From positions 558,001 to 622,000 of the forward strand of contig CP150564.1 of NCBI GenBank assembly GCA_049487715.1: a stretch of 64,000 nucleotides of DNA, given 5' to 3'. Position numbers and translations under genes: made by a program. This stretch comes from Pycnococcus provasolii (Eukaryota > Chlorophyta > Pseudoscourfieldiophyceae > Pseudoscourfieldiales). Positions 20,195 through 29,159 of this stretch are shown in pieces. The notes beneath the pieces were generated by a model that was not told where the DNA came from, did no database searches, and saw only the letters and a list, made by a program, of their open reading frames with translations. How positions within the stretch are numbered: the stretch's first letter is position 1; the number at the start of each line of letters is the position of its first letter.

Positions 20195-21838
20195 ATGGCG
20201 GCCACCTCGTCCAAGGACTCGAACTCATCCTCAGCGGCGGCCAACTTGGCCGTCGCCGCAATCCTGGAATTGGAAGACCAACGTAGGTCTGCGTTAGAGG
20301 GCCTGTTAACGACACTCGCGCAAGGTGGCGACAACAACGGCGTCCTGTTGTCGAACGTGCGTGTGCCCCTGTCCATTGTCAAGGGGGAAAAGGATGTGCA
20401 CGCCGACGAGGAGGGACTCGTGCAGCTTGACGTCCAGCTGAGAAACGGAAAGATCGCGCAAATGGGTGCACACGGCACCATCGAGGCGGATGCAGAGGTA
20501 TTCCTCGGCGATGCGGAGGATGGAAACACCGTGGAGGTGGATGTGCCCAATGTTCTGGAGGCGGGCGGCGCGATCCTGCTCCCTTGCTTCGTCGACGCGC
20601 ACACGCACATCGTCAAGACGCAGACGACGACGCGGTGCCGCAATCCCACGGGCTCTATCAACGACGCGCTTGCGTGTGAGGTGGACGACAGGCCGAGGTG
20701 GAACGTCCACGACGACGCGCGAAGACGAATGGACTTTGCCATGAGGTGCGCTTACCACTACGGCACCGCCGCTATGCGCACGCACCTCGACGGCACGGAC
20801 GCCGCGAGCTGCCCAGCAGAACTTGTTAGTGCCGTGTACTCGCATTACGACGAACTGCGCGAGAAGTGGATGCCCAAGGGACTGGAGCTCCAGGGAGTTG
20901 CCAACTCGTACCTCTTCTGCTACCTTGACGCAGACTTCGCCAAGAAGCACGCTGCCGAGGCGGCGCGGCATGGCGGCGTTGCTCTCGGCGCGTACTGCGG
21001 CAATATCGCCGGCCGTGCCGTGGAGGAGACGAAGGCAGCGTTCGACGCTCTGCTTCGCCTGGCAAGCGAGCACAGCCTCGACGTTGACATTCACATCGAC
21101 GAGACAAATGATAAGGAGTGCTGCGCTCTCATTCCCTTCTGCGATTCGCTCAGTGAAGCTCGCGGCGCCGGCTACACTGGCACCGTCGTGCTTGGCCACG
21201 CATGCTCGTTGGCTCTCCAGAGTACCGACGTGGTGGCTAAGGTGGCGTCGAAGCTTGCACAGCTGCAGCCTTGCTTCGTCGTGGCCAATCCTGTGACGAA
21301 TCTCGGCTTGCAGGATCGAAGAGGGACGGCGCCGCCGATCGGCAGTCTGGTGGAGTCGGACGTTGACCATACGCCGCGTTGGCGCGGCGTGGCACCCATG
21401 CAGGAACTTCTTGCCGCGGGCGTTCCCGTCGCTGCCGCGAGCGACAATGTTCGCGATTGGTGGGGTGCCTTTGGCACGGACTACGACGGACTTGCGGTGT
21501 ACGCGAGTGCGCTCGCAATTGGCCACCTGGACACGGTGCCAAACGAGGGCGCGTGGGCGGGACTCGTCACGTCAACGGCGGCGGCGGCGATGCGAGCCAA
21601 GCACACTGCGGTGTTAAAGGTTGGCATGTCCGCCAACCTGGTGTTCTTCCCAAACGCAAGGCGCATGTCCGAGCTGCTCTGCCGACCTGGTGGTGGAGGC
21701 CGCGTTGTGCTGCGCGAGGGCGTGCCTGCGTGCGCACCACTTCCAAGCTTCGACGAGCTCGACGACCTCGTGAATGAGAGAACGGAGAGGACGACGCCTG
21801 GCGGAACGGTGCAGCGCGGCGCGGCGCCCATGAAGTAG
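20195..21838 (+). CDS. CodA-type amidohydrolase (cytosine/creatinine deaminase-like)
   Basis: About 547 residues of the cytosine-deaminase branch of the amidohydrolase superfamily. Metal and catalytic motifs appear in order: FVDAHTH (HxH), AMRTHLDG, HIDE with the catalytic Glu, VVLGHAC, and AASDNVRDWWG with the metal-binding Asp. VANPVTNLGLQ followed by RWRGVAPMQELL matches the CodA block around its substrate loop. Relatives deaminate cytosine, creatinine or isoguanine, or dealkylate ammelide (AtzC). The N-terminal 120 residues are longer than in bacterial CodA and include a long loop before the first strand. I chose 20195 because it has a strong context (AATATGGCG) and follows the pyrimidine-rich leader. 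With a creatininase-family gene nearby, creatinine is one possible substrate; purines and triazine-like rings are others. Confidence 0.85.
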   Translation: MAATSSKDSNSSSAAANLAVAAILELEDQRRSALEGLLTTLAQGGDNNGVLLSNVRVPLSIVKGEKDVHADEEGLVQLDVQLRNGKIAQMGAHGTIEADAEVFLGDAEDGNTVEVDVPNVLEAGGAILLPCFVDAHTHIVKTQTTTRCRNPTGSINDALACEVDDRPRWNVHDDARRRMDFAMRCAYHYGTAAMRTHLDGTDAASCPAELVSAVYSHYDELREKWMPKGLELQGVANSYLFCYLDADFAKKHAAEAARHGGVALGAYCGNIAGRAVEETKAAFDALLRLASEHSLDVDIHIDETNDKECCALIPFCDSLSEARGAGYTGTVVLGHACSLALQSTDVVAKVASKLAQLQPCFVVANPVTNLGLQDRRGTAPPIGSLVESDVDHTPRWRGVAPMQELLAAGVPVAAASDNVRDWWGAFGTDYDGLAVYASALAIGHLDTVPNEGAWAGLVTSTAAAAMRAKHTAVLKVGMSANLVFFPNARRMSELLCRPGGGGRVVLREGVPACAPLPSFDELDDLVNERTERTTPGGTVQRGAAPMK

Positions 21839-21958
21839 CGGAGAAGTAAGAAAGGTAAAAATGAAAAATCACATGGAAAAGGGGTCCCCGTAACCCGATG
21901 GGCTGGCCCGACCTCGGACGCAAATCTTCCCCTCCGACTTTCGACTGATTTGCATTGC

Positions 21959-22804
21959 ATGCTGCCGTTCTCGCCGGCTATCGCCATAAGCGCCGCAGCG
22001 GCCGCCGCGTTGGCATCAGCGGCGTCGCTGCGGTGGGCTGCTCGACGCCAAGGCGTGCTCAGCAGTCGCCGCGTGCTTCTCGCAGTTTCAGGCACATTGC
22101 AGGACGGCTACGTGCTGAGGCGCAACTTGGACGCCGATAGTGCACCGGCACGCTTCGTCGGATGGGCACTTGTTCGCGGCGTGCGCCTCTACATCGACAC
22201 GAAGGCACACGCACAGTGCCGCGAGCACGTCCCCGTGACAGCTAGCGGGCGGCAGCAAAACGTTAATCCAGCCGCTGTGTGCACGGGCGACGCGCGCGAC
22301 GCGAATGTGTACGCCGTTTACGCCGTCAGCGAGGCGGCTGCACTACGCGCTCTCATTGGCGAGCCGCGGTGCCTTGGAATGACACCTGACACCGCGCTCG
22401 TCGACTTGCAGGCGGAGGAGACGAGCGCCAACCTTAGGAGCTTTCTCGCTCGTTCCGGCAGTGCTGAGGCGAAGCGCGCGGCTGTGCTGACAGTTGTAGC
22501 TCACACCGTTCCTCCTGGAGCGACTCCCGCGGCACCGCTTTACGTGAAAGACGACGGCACGCGCGTAACCAGCTTTGCCGGTTGCCTGCGCGCCTTCGCG
22601 GGTGCTAAGGACGATGCCGACGACAGTTTCGACGACATGCTCGAGTCGGCGACGCGTCAGGCGCAGAGCGTCGCGAATGGCAGTGGCGGTGACGTGTACG
22701 GCACGACGAAGGACGAGCCTCGGGTGAATTTCGTCGACGAGTTCACCTTGGCGTCGCTGTTGCGAGAGGCGCCAGGCGCGACAGGCCCACCGTGGGGCAA
22801 GTGA
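21959..22804 (+). CDS. Stand-alone domain resembling allophanate hydrolase C-terminus (GGCT-like fold)
   Basis: About 281 residues. A short N-terminal hydrophobic segment is followed by LAVSGTLQDGYVLRRNL, a GGCT-like opening with the GTL turn. Later segments ARFVGWALVRGVRLY, VYAVYAVSEAAAL, EPRCLGMTPDTALVDLQ and VTSFAGCLRAF follow the order seen in the C-terminal domain of allophanate hydrolase (AtzF type: NHQL, LY, IGtveL, ITaFGGWRAY). In that enzyme this domain is reported to act on N-carboxycarbamate after the amidase step. Here there is no amidase domain, so the protein is a free-standing version. The tail (about residues 215-281) is acidic and has no match. Plain gamma-glutamylcyclotransferase-like function is the alternative. 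The call rests on pattern matching by eye. It lies 120 bp after the CodA-type gene on the same strand. Confidence 0.5.
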   Translation: MLPFSPAIAISAAAAAALASAASLRWAARRQGVLSSRRVLLAVSGTLQDGYVLRRNLDADSAPARFVGWALVRGVRLYIDTKAHAQCREHVPVTASGRQQNVNPAAVCTGDARDANVYAVYAVSEAAALRALIGEPRCLGMTPDTALVDLQAEETSANLRSFLARSGSAEAKRAAVLTVVAHTVPPGATPAAPLYVKDDGTRVTSFAGCLRAFAGAKDDADDSFDDMLESATRQAQSVANGSGGDVYGTTKDEPRVNFVDEFTLASLLREAPGATGPPWGK

Positions 22805-22876
22805 GGGCGGGGCGCGCCCAAACAACATGATGCTCGTAATTGTATTCATTATCAATTTTCAATGTGGTTTATTGGT

Positions 22877-23968
22877 TCACGACTTGCTCGCGTCAAAGTT
22901 TGACTTGATGCGTCCAAGAATGTAGTCGCCGGCGGTGATGGCGTCATGCTGCGAACACTCGATGAGCGCCTTCTTGTCCGCTTGCATGAAGAAGGCGACG
23001 CTCCTCCGGCCCTTGTGCGCCTCCTCCGGCTTCGGCATGCGCACGCGGTGCAGATTACTATACAGCCGGCCGTCACTCCACCGGCCAAGCATGTCGCCGA
23101 CATTAACGGCAATGCCGCCGTCTACATTGTCGACGGCGACCCAGGCAGTGTCCGCGGCGGCGCGCACGTTCGGCGCGCATTCCAAGCCACTTTCGCCAGC
23201 GCGCTGGTAGAGCAGCGTGAGGTTGCACCAGTCGGTGTGCGGCCCAGCCCTCCAGTGTCCATCCTCCGCGAGCTTAGCCAGTTTATCCTTCCCACCTTCA
23301 ATTGGCGGATAGTGCAGCATTCGCAGTGTGCATTGACCGTCGTCCGCCCACAGCGTGTGCGCGTTTGCGAGAGTGCCTGGCTTGAGTTGCGGCGCTGCCC
23401 GCGGCTCGAGCATGTTGAGCAACCTTGAGCAGAGCGCGTGACTATGTTCGAGCAGCGCTTCCACGGCTGGCTTGAGGTTGGCCGGCGCGTTTGGCCATCT
23501 TCCGTCCATGCACCCTTGCCTTGCGGTGACTTGAAGGCTCTCTTTCTGGTCAGGCAAGCCTGTGGATGGCCTGACTTGTTTCATGAATTCGTATCCTGCG
23601 TTGTTTGGTGCGGAGAACGGGCTTTGCGCTTCCTTCTGTTCGAGGGTGTGATTGAGAAAGAAGTCGTCAGACGTGTTGAAAGCGTCGTCTATGCACTTCT
23701 GTGGCACTCCGTGGTTTGTGACGACGAAGAATCCCAAGGTGGAGGCTGCTTGCCACAGCAGGTCCGCGGCTTGCAAGGATTGCAAGTCGATGACGGGAAC
23801 GCAAACATCTTCCGGGTTAGACGACGCCGCCGATGCCGCTGACGCCGCCGCCAAGCCGAAGTTGCTTCCGGAAGAACGCAACGACGCTTCGAGCGCAACC
23901 TCGTCGAGCATGCGCCTTAAATGACGAGTCGAGTAGTCTCTGTAGAAGTACAGAAGTATGGTGACCAT
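22877..23968 (-). CDS. IPNS-like 2-oxoglutarate/Fe(II) dioxygenase
   Basis: A 363-residue enzyme of the isopenicillin N synthase-like family. VPVIDLQSL and GFFVVTNHGVP are the conserved N-terminal DIOX_N signatures. Iron ligands are His and Asp in GPHTDWCNLTLLYQ and a distal His in NLHRVRMP; the RxS pair that binds the 2OG carboxylate is in RRSVAFF. The first 25 residues contain a hydrophobic stretch and could be a targeting sequence; MLDEVAL at residue 20 is an alternative start. Family members hydroxylate or oxidise small molecules in plants, fungi and algae. It is divergent from xanthine dehydrogenase with only 116 bp between the ATGs, which suggests shared control and a purine-like substrate. 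It is not of the TauD-like XanA type. Confidence 0.85.
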   Translation of the reverse strand: MVTILLYFYRDYSTRHLRRMLDEVALEASLRSSGSNFGLAAASAASAASSNPEDVCVPVIDLQSLQAADLLWQAASTLGFFVVTNHGVPQKCIDDAFNTSDDFFLNHTLEQKEAQSPFSAPNNAGYEFMKQVRPSTGLPDQKESLQVTARQGCMDGRWPNAPANLKPAVEALLEHSHALCSRLLNMLEPRAAPQLKPGTLANAHTLWADDGQCTLRMLHYPPIEGGKDKLAKLAEDGHWRAGPHTDWCNLTLLYQRAGESGLECAPNVRAAADTAWVAVDNVDGGIAVNVGDMLGRWSDGRLYSNLHRVRMPKPEEAHKGRRSVAFFMQADKKALIECSQHDAITAGDYILGRIKSNFDASKS

Positions 23969-23973
23969 CCGTG

Positions 23974-24007
23974 GGGGTTAGGGTTTCCAAGAATCAGGTT
24001 AGGGCTA
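23974..24007 (+). promoter_or_regulatory. Telo-box-like TTAGGGTTTCC motif in the dioxygenase/XDH divergent promoter
   Basis: TTAGGGTTTCCA followed by a second TTAGGG lies between the two divergent ATGs, about 80-110 bp before the dehydrogenase ATG. TTAGGGTTTCCA also occurs at about 44979, upstream of the QSOX gene. A regulatory role is inferred from position only. Confidence 0.35.
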
Positions 24008-24084
24008 TGTGGGAAGTGAACGCGTCATCCGTCCCTTCCCCCCGGAGCTCCTTCCGTCAAAATCTTCAACAAGACTTTTTGCCC

Positions 24085-27000
24085 ATGTCCGCCCCGGCTC
24101 CTCCTCCGCAATCTCTCGTGATATACGTGAACGGCTCGCGTCACGTCCTAGCCCGTGATGACTTTTGACATTATCATCGACTCTGCTGCAGTGGCTTCGT
24201 ACTTCCTTAGGATTAACGGGGACCAAGTTGGGGTGTGGAGAAGGTGGATGTGGGGCGTGCACCGTGCTTGTCTCCTCCTTCTCCTTTAAAGGTGCTTTTA
24301 TCAAACACCGTGCGTTAAACGCGTGCCTCGTCCCTCTCTTGTCATGTGTCGACATGCATATCACAACCGTCGAAGGGATTGGGTCCGCATCTAACGGGAA
24401 CATACACCCCATTCAAAAGAGATTAGCACACGCACACGGCTCGCAGTGCGGATTCTGTACGCCCGGGTTCGTCATGGCGATGTACGCGCTCGTGAGAACC
24501 AACCCACAACCTACGCAGATGGAAATGGAAGAGGCGCTCGGAGGGAACCTGTGCAGATGCACGGGATATCGACCAATCTTCGACGCGTTCAAGGCTTTCT
24601 GCGGAGGCGCGCCGTACGTCGCTGACGTCGCCGCGGGGATGAACGCGCCCGCGCCTGCGCCCGCGAACGCGACCGTCGACGGACAGGCGACGGGGAAAAC
24701 GTGCCCAACCACAGGCTTGCCCTGCGACTGCGGCGCCGCGAACGCGCCGGCGCCGGCGCCAGCCACGGCCACGGAAGAGTGCGGGAGACTCGCACCCTCG
24801 GAACCCATCTTTCCACCCGCTCTGCGACGTACAGCCCCAACGTCGTTCGCCGTGCTGACGGACGTTTGCAGCTACCACCGACCGGGAAACTTGCAGGAGC
24901 TGCTCGAGCTGTTCCAGCGCAATAAGGATACGGCGAAGATATCCGCAGGAAATACGGAAATTGCCATCGAGTGCCGCATGCAGCCCGCGAAGCAGCTCTA
25001 CCCAACGCGCGTCGATGCAGCGCTCGTCGCCGAGCTGACGCGCGTCTGCGCGCCCGACGAAAGCTTCGATGCGGTGGGTGGTTTTGGAAACGGACCCACG
25101 TCGGACTTTTCCTTTTATGCCAGCAACGGGGCGGTGACATTCGGCGCGGGAACGACGCTCGCGGACCTCGACGCGCACTTCCGCGCCATCGAGAAGGCTG
25201 GCGCCGAGCTCAGCCTGCCGTCGTACCGCTACCGACCTCTTGCCGCCGCACGGCGCCAGCTTGCGTGGTTCGCTGGTCCCGCAGTGCGCAATGGCGCCAC
25301 GGTGGGTGGCAATGCAGCCACCGGCAGTCCCATCTCCGACCTGAATCCCGTTTGGCTTGCGTGCGAGGCGAAGTTCCACCTCGCAAGCTGCGACGACAAC
25401 GGCAAGGTGCAAACGCGCACCGTGGAAGCGAACGACTTCTTCCTTGGCTATCGCAAGACGTGCCTTCAGCCAGGCGAGGTCATTCTTGCCATCACACTGC
25501 CGTTCGCGACGAGCGCGCAGGAGCACGTTCATTCGTTCAAGCAGAGCCATCGGCGCGAGGATGATATCGCCATCGTGACATCGTGCCTGCGCATTCGCCT
25601 CGCGGGAGACGAGGACAGCAGGACGTGCGAGCTGGCGGCGCTGGCGTACGGCGGCGTCGCGCCCAAGACAATTCTGTGCACGAATGCCGCCGCGAAGCTC
25701 GTCGGGCAGCCTTGGAATCGAGTTACGATCGGCTTGGCACTCGACGCCCTGCGCCAGGACGCGCCGCTTGCGCCAGGAAGTCCCGGTGGCATGTGCGAAT
25801 TCCGTGCGTCGCTGATGAAGGCCTTCCTGTTCAAGCTCTACGTTGCATCGTGGAAGGACGACGCAAGTACGATGCCAGCTGCCGCCTCGGGACTTGACGC
25901 GGCGGATTTGAGTGCGGACGACGCGACTGGACCGAACAGGCGAGAGCCATCCACGTCGGCGCAGTATCATCGCTTGCAGCGTGACAGCGGCACGAATGCG
26001 ATCAGCAGCACGGCACTCGGCCAGGAGCTTACGCACGCCTCCGCAGAAATGCAAACGACGGGCGAGGCTCATTACATTGATGATATACCGCTGCCTCCAA
26101 ACACTGGCCATGCCGCTCTCGTGCTCAGCACCAAAGCGCGCGCCATCGTAAAGGCGGTGGATGCGGCACCGGCGCTTTCCATGGATGGCGTGCTCGGCTA
26201 TTTTGACAATTCGCACATACCCCCGGGAGGCGAGCGCCACGTCGGACCAGTCGTGCACGATGAGCCTGTGTTCGTCGCAGTGGGCGAGGAGACGACATGC
26301 GTTGGTCAGGTGATTGGCGTTGTCGTCGCTGAGACGCGAGAAATCGCGAGGGCAGCAGCCGCGTCCGTGCTGGTTACGTACGATGAAGATGCGTCAAAAC
26401 CCCCGATCGTCTCCATCAAGGCTGCGATTGACGCGAAGAGCTTCTACGATAATTTCTGCGCGGAGATTCGATGCGGCGATGCTGATGCCGCCTTGAGTGG
26501 TGCTGAGGATGGCGTGCGCGTACTCGAGGGAGAACTCAACATGGGCGGGCAGGAGCACTTCTACCTCGAAACACACCAGAATATCTGCATACCGGGCGAG
26601 GCGAACTCGGAAATCACCCACATCGCCAGCTCGCAGGCGCTCACGAAACACCAGAAGTCTATCTCAGATGTGCTGAATATGCCAGCCTCGCGCGTCATTT
26701 GCAAGAACAAGCGAATAGGCGGCGGATTTGGCGGGAAGGAGTGCCGCAGCGTGACATTTGCCGTCCCGTGCGCGGTCGCGGCGCACGCGCTGCGTCGGCC
26801 AGTCAAGCTCGTGCTGGAGCGCGACGAAGATGTGCTGACATCGGGTCATCGTCACGCGTTCCACTGTAAATACCGCGTCGGTTTCCGCGACGATGGCACG
26901 CTCGTTGCCCTTGATGCGGCGCTGTACGCGAATGCGGGCAACAGCCTAGACCTGAGCGGAGCAATCGTGCAGCGCGCACTTCTGCACATTGACGGGTGTT

Positions 27001-28325
27001 ACAGATTTCCCAACGTGACGGTGCGCGGCTTTCCATGCAAGACGAACATTCCGTCGAATACGGCGTTCCGCGGATTCGGCGGCCCGCAGGGGATATTCTT
27101 CATGGAGAGCATCATCGACCGTGTGGCTCGATCGCTTGGCATGGATGGCGTGAAGTTAAGAGAACTCAATATGTACCGAAACGGAGACAAGGCGCACTTT
27201 GGACAAACGTTCGAGGATGTTTCGCACCTGCAGGCGTGCTGGGACCACGTCAAGGCGTCGAGCGACTTCACTCGGCGGCACGAGGCGGCGTTGGAATTCA
27301 ACCGCGCAAATCGATGGAGGAAGCGCGCGCTCGGCATGATGCCAACAAAGTTTGGCATATCATTCACCACAAAGTTCCTGAATCAGGGTGGCGCGCTCGT
27401 GCATATTTATACAGACGGCACGGTTCTCGTGAGCCATGGCGGCGTGGAGATGGGACAGGGTTTGCACACAAAAATGGCACAGGTATGCGCCGCGAAGCTT
27501 GGCGTCGAAGCATCCAAGGTGAGCGTGCTTGAGACTTCCACGGACAAGGTACCGAACACGTCGCCAACAGCCGCGAGCGCGAGCTCGGATCTGTACGGCG
27601 GCGCGGTGGTCGACGCGTGCAACCAGCTGCTTGACAGGCTCGGGCCGTACCTGTCGAAGAATGACGGTGATCTCGCGAAGGCTGCACTCGCGGCGCACCT
27701 CGACCGCGTCGACCTTTCCGCGCACGGATTTTACGCTACGCCTGACATTGGCGGGTTTGGCACCGAAAAGCCCTTTGCGTACTTCACGTACGGCGCCGCC
27801 TGCACGGAGGTGGAGGTGGACGTGCTCACGGGCAACGCGCGTGTGCTCCGCTCGGACATTGCCATGGACCTTGGAAGTCCGATCAATCCCGCGCTCGACA
27901 TTGGGCAGGTAGAGGGCGGCTTCACGCAGGGACTTGGTCTGATGCTGACGGAGGAGTTGAAGCGCCGCGATGAGACGAATCACGCTTGGCTTCGCGGAGG
28001 CGTCGGTTCCTCGCTGACGAACGGTCCTGGGAATTACAAAATTCCAAGCAGCGACGACGTTCCTCGTGATTTGCGCGTGAGTCTGATTCGCGACGAGGTA
28101 CCGAACGAGAAGGCGAGTGGTGGTTCGAAGGCTGTAGGTGAGCCACCTCTCGCGTTGGGAGTGAGCGCGTTCCTGGCGGCAAAAGCTGCTTGCTTGGGAG
28201 ATACCGCCGCCGGTGGCGTGGACTTGGAACTAGACTCGCCGGCGACTGCGGAGAGACTTAGCTGGTGCGCTTCGGCGGCTCGTGGCGAGAGCGACGCCGC
28301 GCTTAGGCCGGAGCTTCACGTGTAG
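24085..28325 (+). CDS. XDH: Xanthine dehydrogenase with one apparent frame break
   Basis: A full-length molybdo-flavoenzyme of about 1,410 residues that oxidises hypoxanthine and xanthine to urate. N-terminal 2Fe-2S clusters are at GCGEGGCGACTV and CGFCTPG...CRCTGYRP. The FAD domain shows NGATVGGNAATGSP and FFLGYRKT. The molybdenum domain shows GGQEHFYLETH, GGGFGGKE, the substrate Arg in FRGFGGPQ, GGVEMGQGLHTKM, and the catalytic Glu in SKAVGEPPL. The first 26 residues (from ATG 24085, YVNGSRHVLARDD) sit in one frame and the rest in another; one extra T in the T run at 24163-24166 would join them. The + frame from 24165 starts only at TTG. Two Ala/Pro repeats flank a Cys-containing loop between the Fe-S and FAD domains. 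An aldehyde-oxidase function is less likely given the Glu/Arg pair. The sequence alone does not tell an assembly indel from a real mutation. Confidence 0.93.
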
Positions 28326-28415
28326 TGGTAGGAGAAAAACCAATGTTAACAAAACACAAAATCGCCTTTTTATTTATTTTTTGGAAGTTTCTTATTTATT
28401 TTTTCATCTTCCCGT

Positions 28416-28793
28416 TCAAGCTTTCCCTCTTCGCTGTTTCACCCTCTTGGTCGTCGTCTCCTCCTCCTTCGCCTTCTTGTCGTCATCGTCGTCTTCAGCC
28501 GTCGTCTCCTGTTCCTGCATCTCGACTTGCGCGGCTCTTCTTCTGTTTCTCCTTTTGAAGAACATGGCGATAAGCTTGGATAACGCGGCGAGTATGAGGA
28601 ACGGCGCGGCTCCTGATTTTTGTAGGTGTTGCCACGATTCCGCGGTGAACGTGACGGGCGACGACATGAGTTGGTCGGTAGCCTGATAGATCGACTGGGC
28701 GTACTTGGCGCGGTCTTCTGCATCGAGCACCAAGGTCCAGTACATCATCGCGGCCGTGGCGAGCAGCCAGAGCTTCTTCTCGTCCGGACCCAT
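28416..28793 (-). CDS. Small membrane protein of unknown function
   Basis: About 125 residues, no family recognised. Two hydrophobic stretches are visible: KLWLLATAAMMYWTLVL near the N-terminus and AAPFLILAALSKLIAMFF around residues 60-78. A basic RRNRRRAA segment and an acidic/basic low-complexity tail follow. The first ATG of the frame is at 28793; the open stretch upstream begins at a TTG. It converges with xanthine dehydrogenase, 90 bp apart, in the middle of the catabolic block. That it belongs functionally to the block is unproven. Confidence 0.55.
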   Translation of the reverse strand: MGPDEKKLWLLATAAMMYWTLVLDAEDRAKYAQSIYQATDQLMSSPVTFTAESWQHLQKSGAAPFLILAALSKLIAMFFKRRNRRRAAQVEMQEQETTAEDDDDDKKAKEEETTTKRVKQRRGKA

Positions 28794-29159
28794 ACTTAAC
28801 TGGGATGAAGATGATGAGGACAACTTGAAGACAACCTAAGAGCTTTCCGTCAATGTTCGCGGCCGGGTAAAACGTAGTTTAGTTTTCTTGACCACCTCAA
28901 TCGCAACCTGATGATGATGCAACACACACCACTGATGGCCCACTGAACTAACTGAAGTACATGTAATGAGAGCTCGAAACGTACCATCCTAAACGTGCTT
29001 TTGATGACCTGTGCACTTCAACGAAACGAAACGAAACGCTCATTTGTGCAAAAGGGCAAACCAGGTAAACTTTACAATTTACATGTGTGGTGACAGTGTC
29101 GATTGGCGAACGTCATTAACTTACATACGTCACCATTGGCTTGCTCATCATCATTGGGC
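28794..29159. other. Divergent intergenic region
   Basis: 366 bp between a leftward small gene and the rightward flavin oxidase. It contains an ACGAAACGAAACGAAACG repeat at about 29020-29038. No gene is visible. Confidence 0.45.

Noticed and set aside
20306-21526. A 406-codon minus-strand frame
   Set aside because: Antisense of the CodA-type amidohydrolase, which has a full motif set on the other strand.
24423-26258. A 611-codon minus-strand frame
   Set aside because: Antisense of xanthine dehydrogenase; the composition is typical of an antisense shadow.
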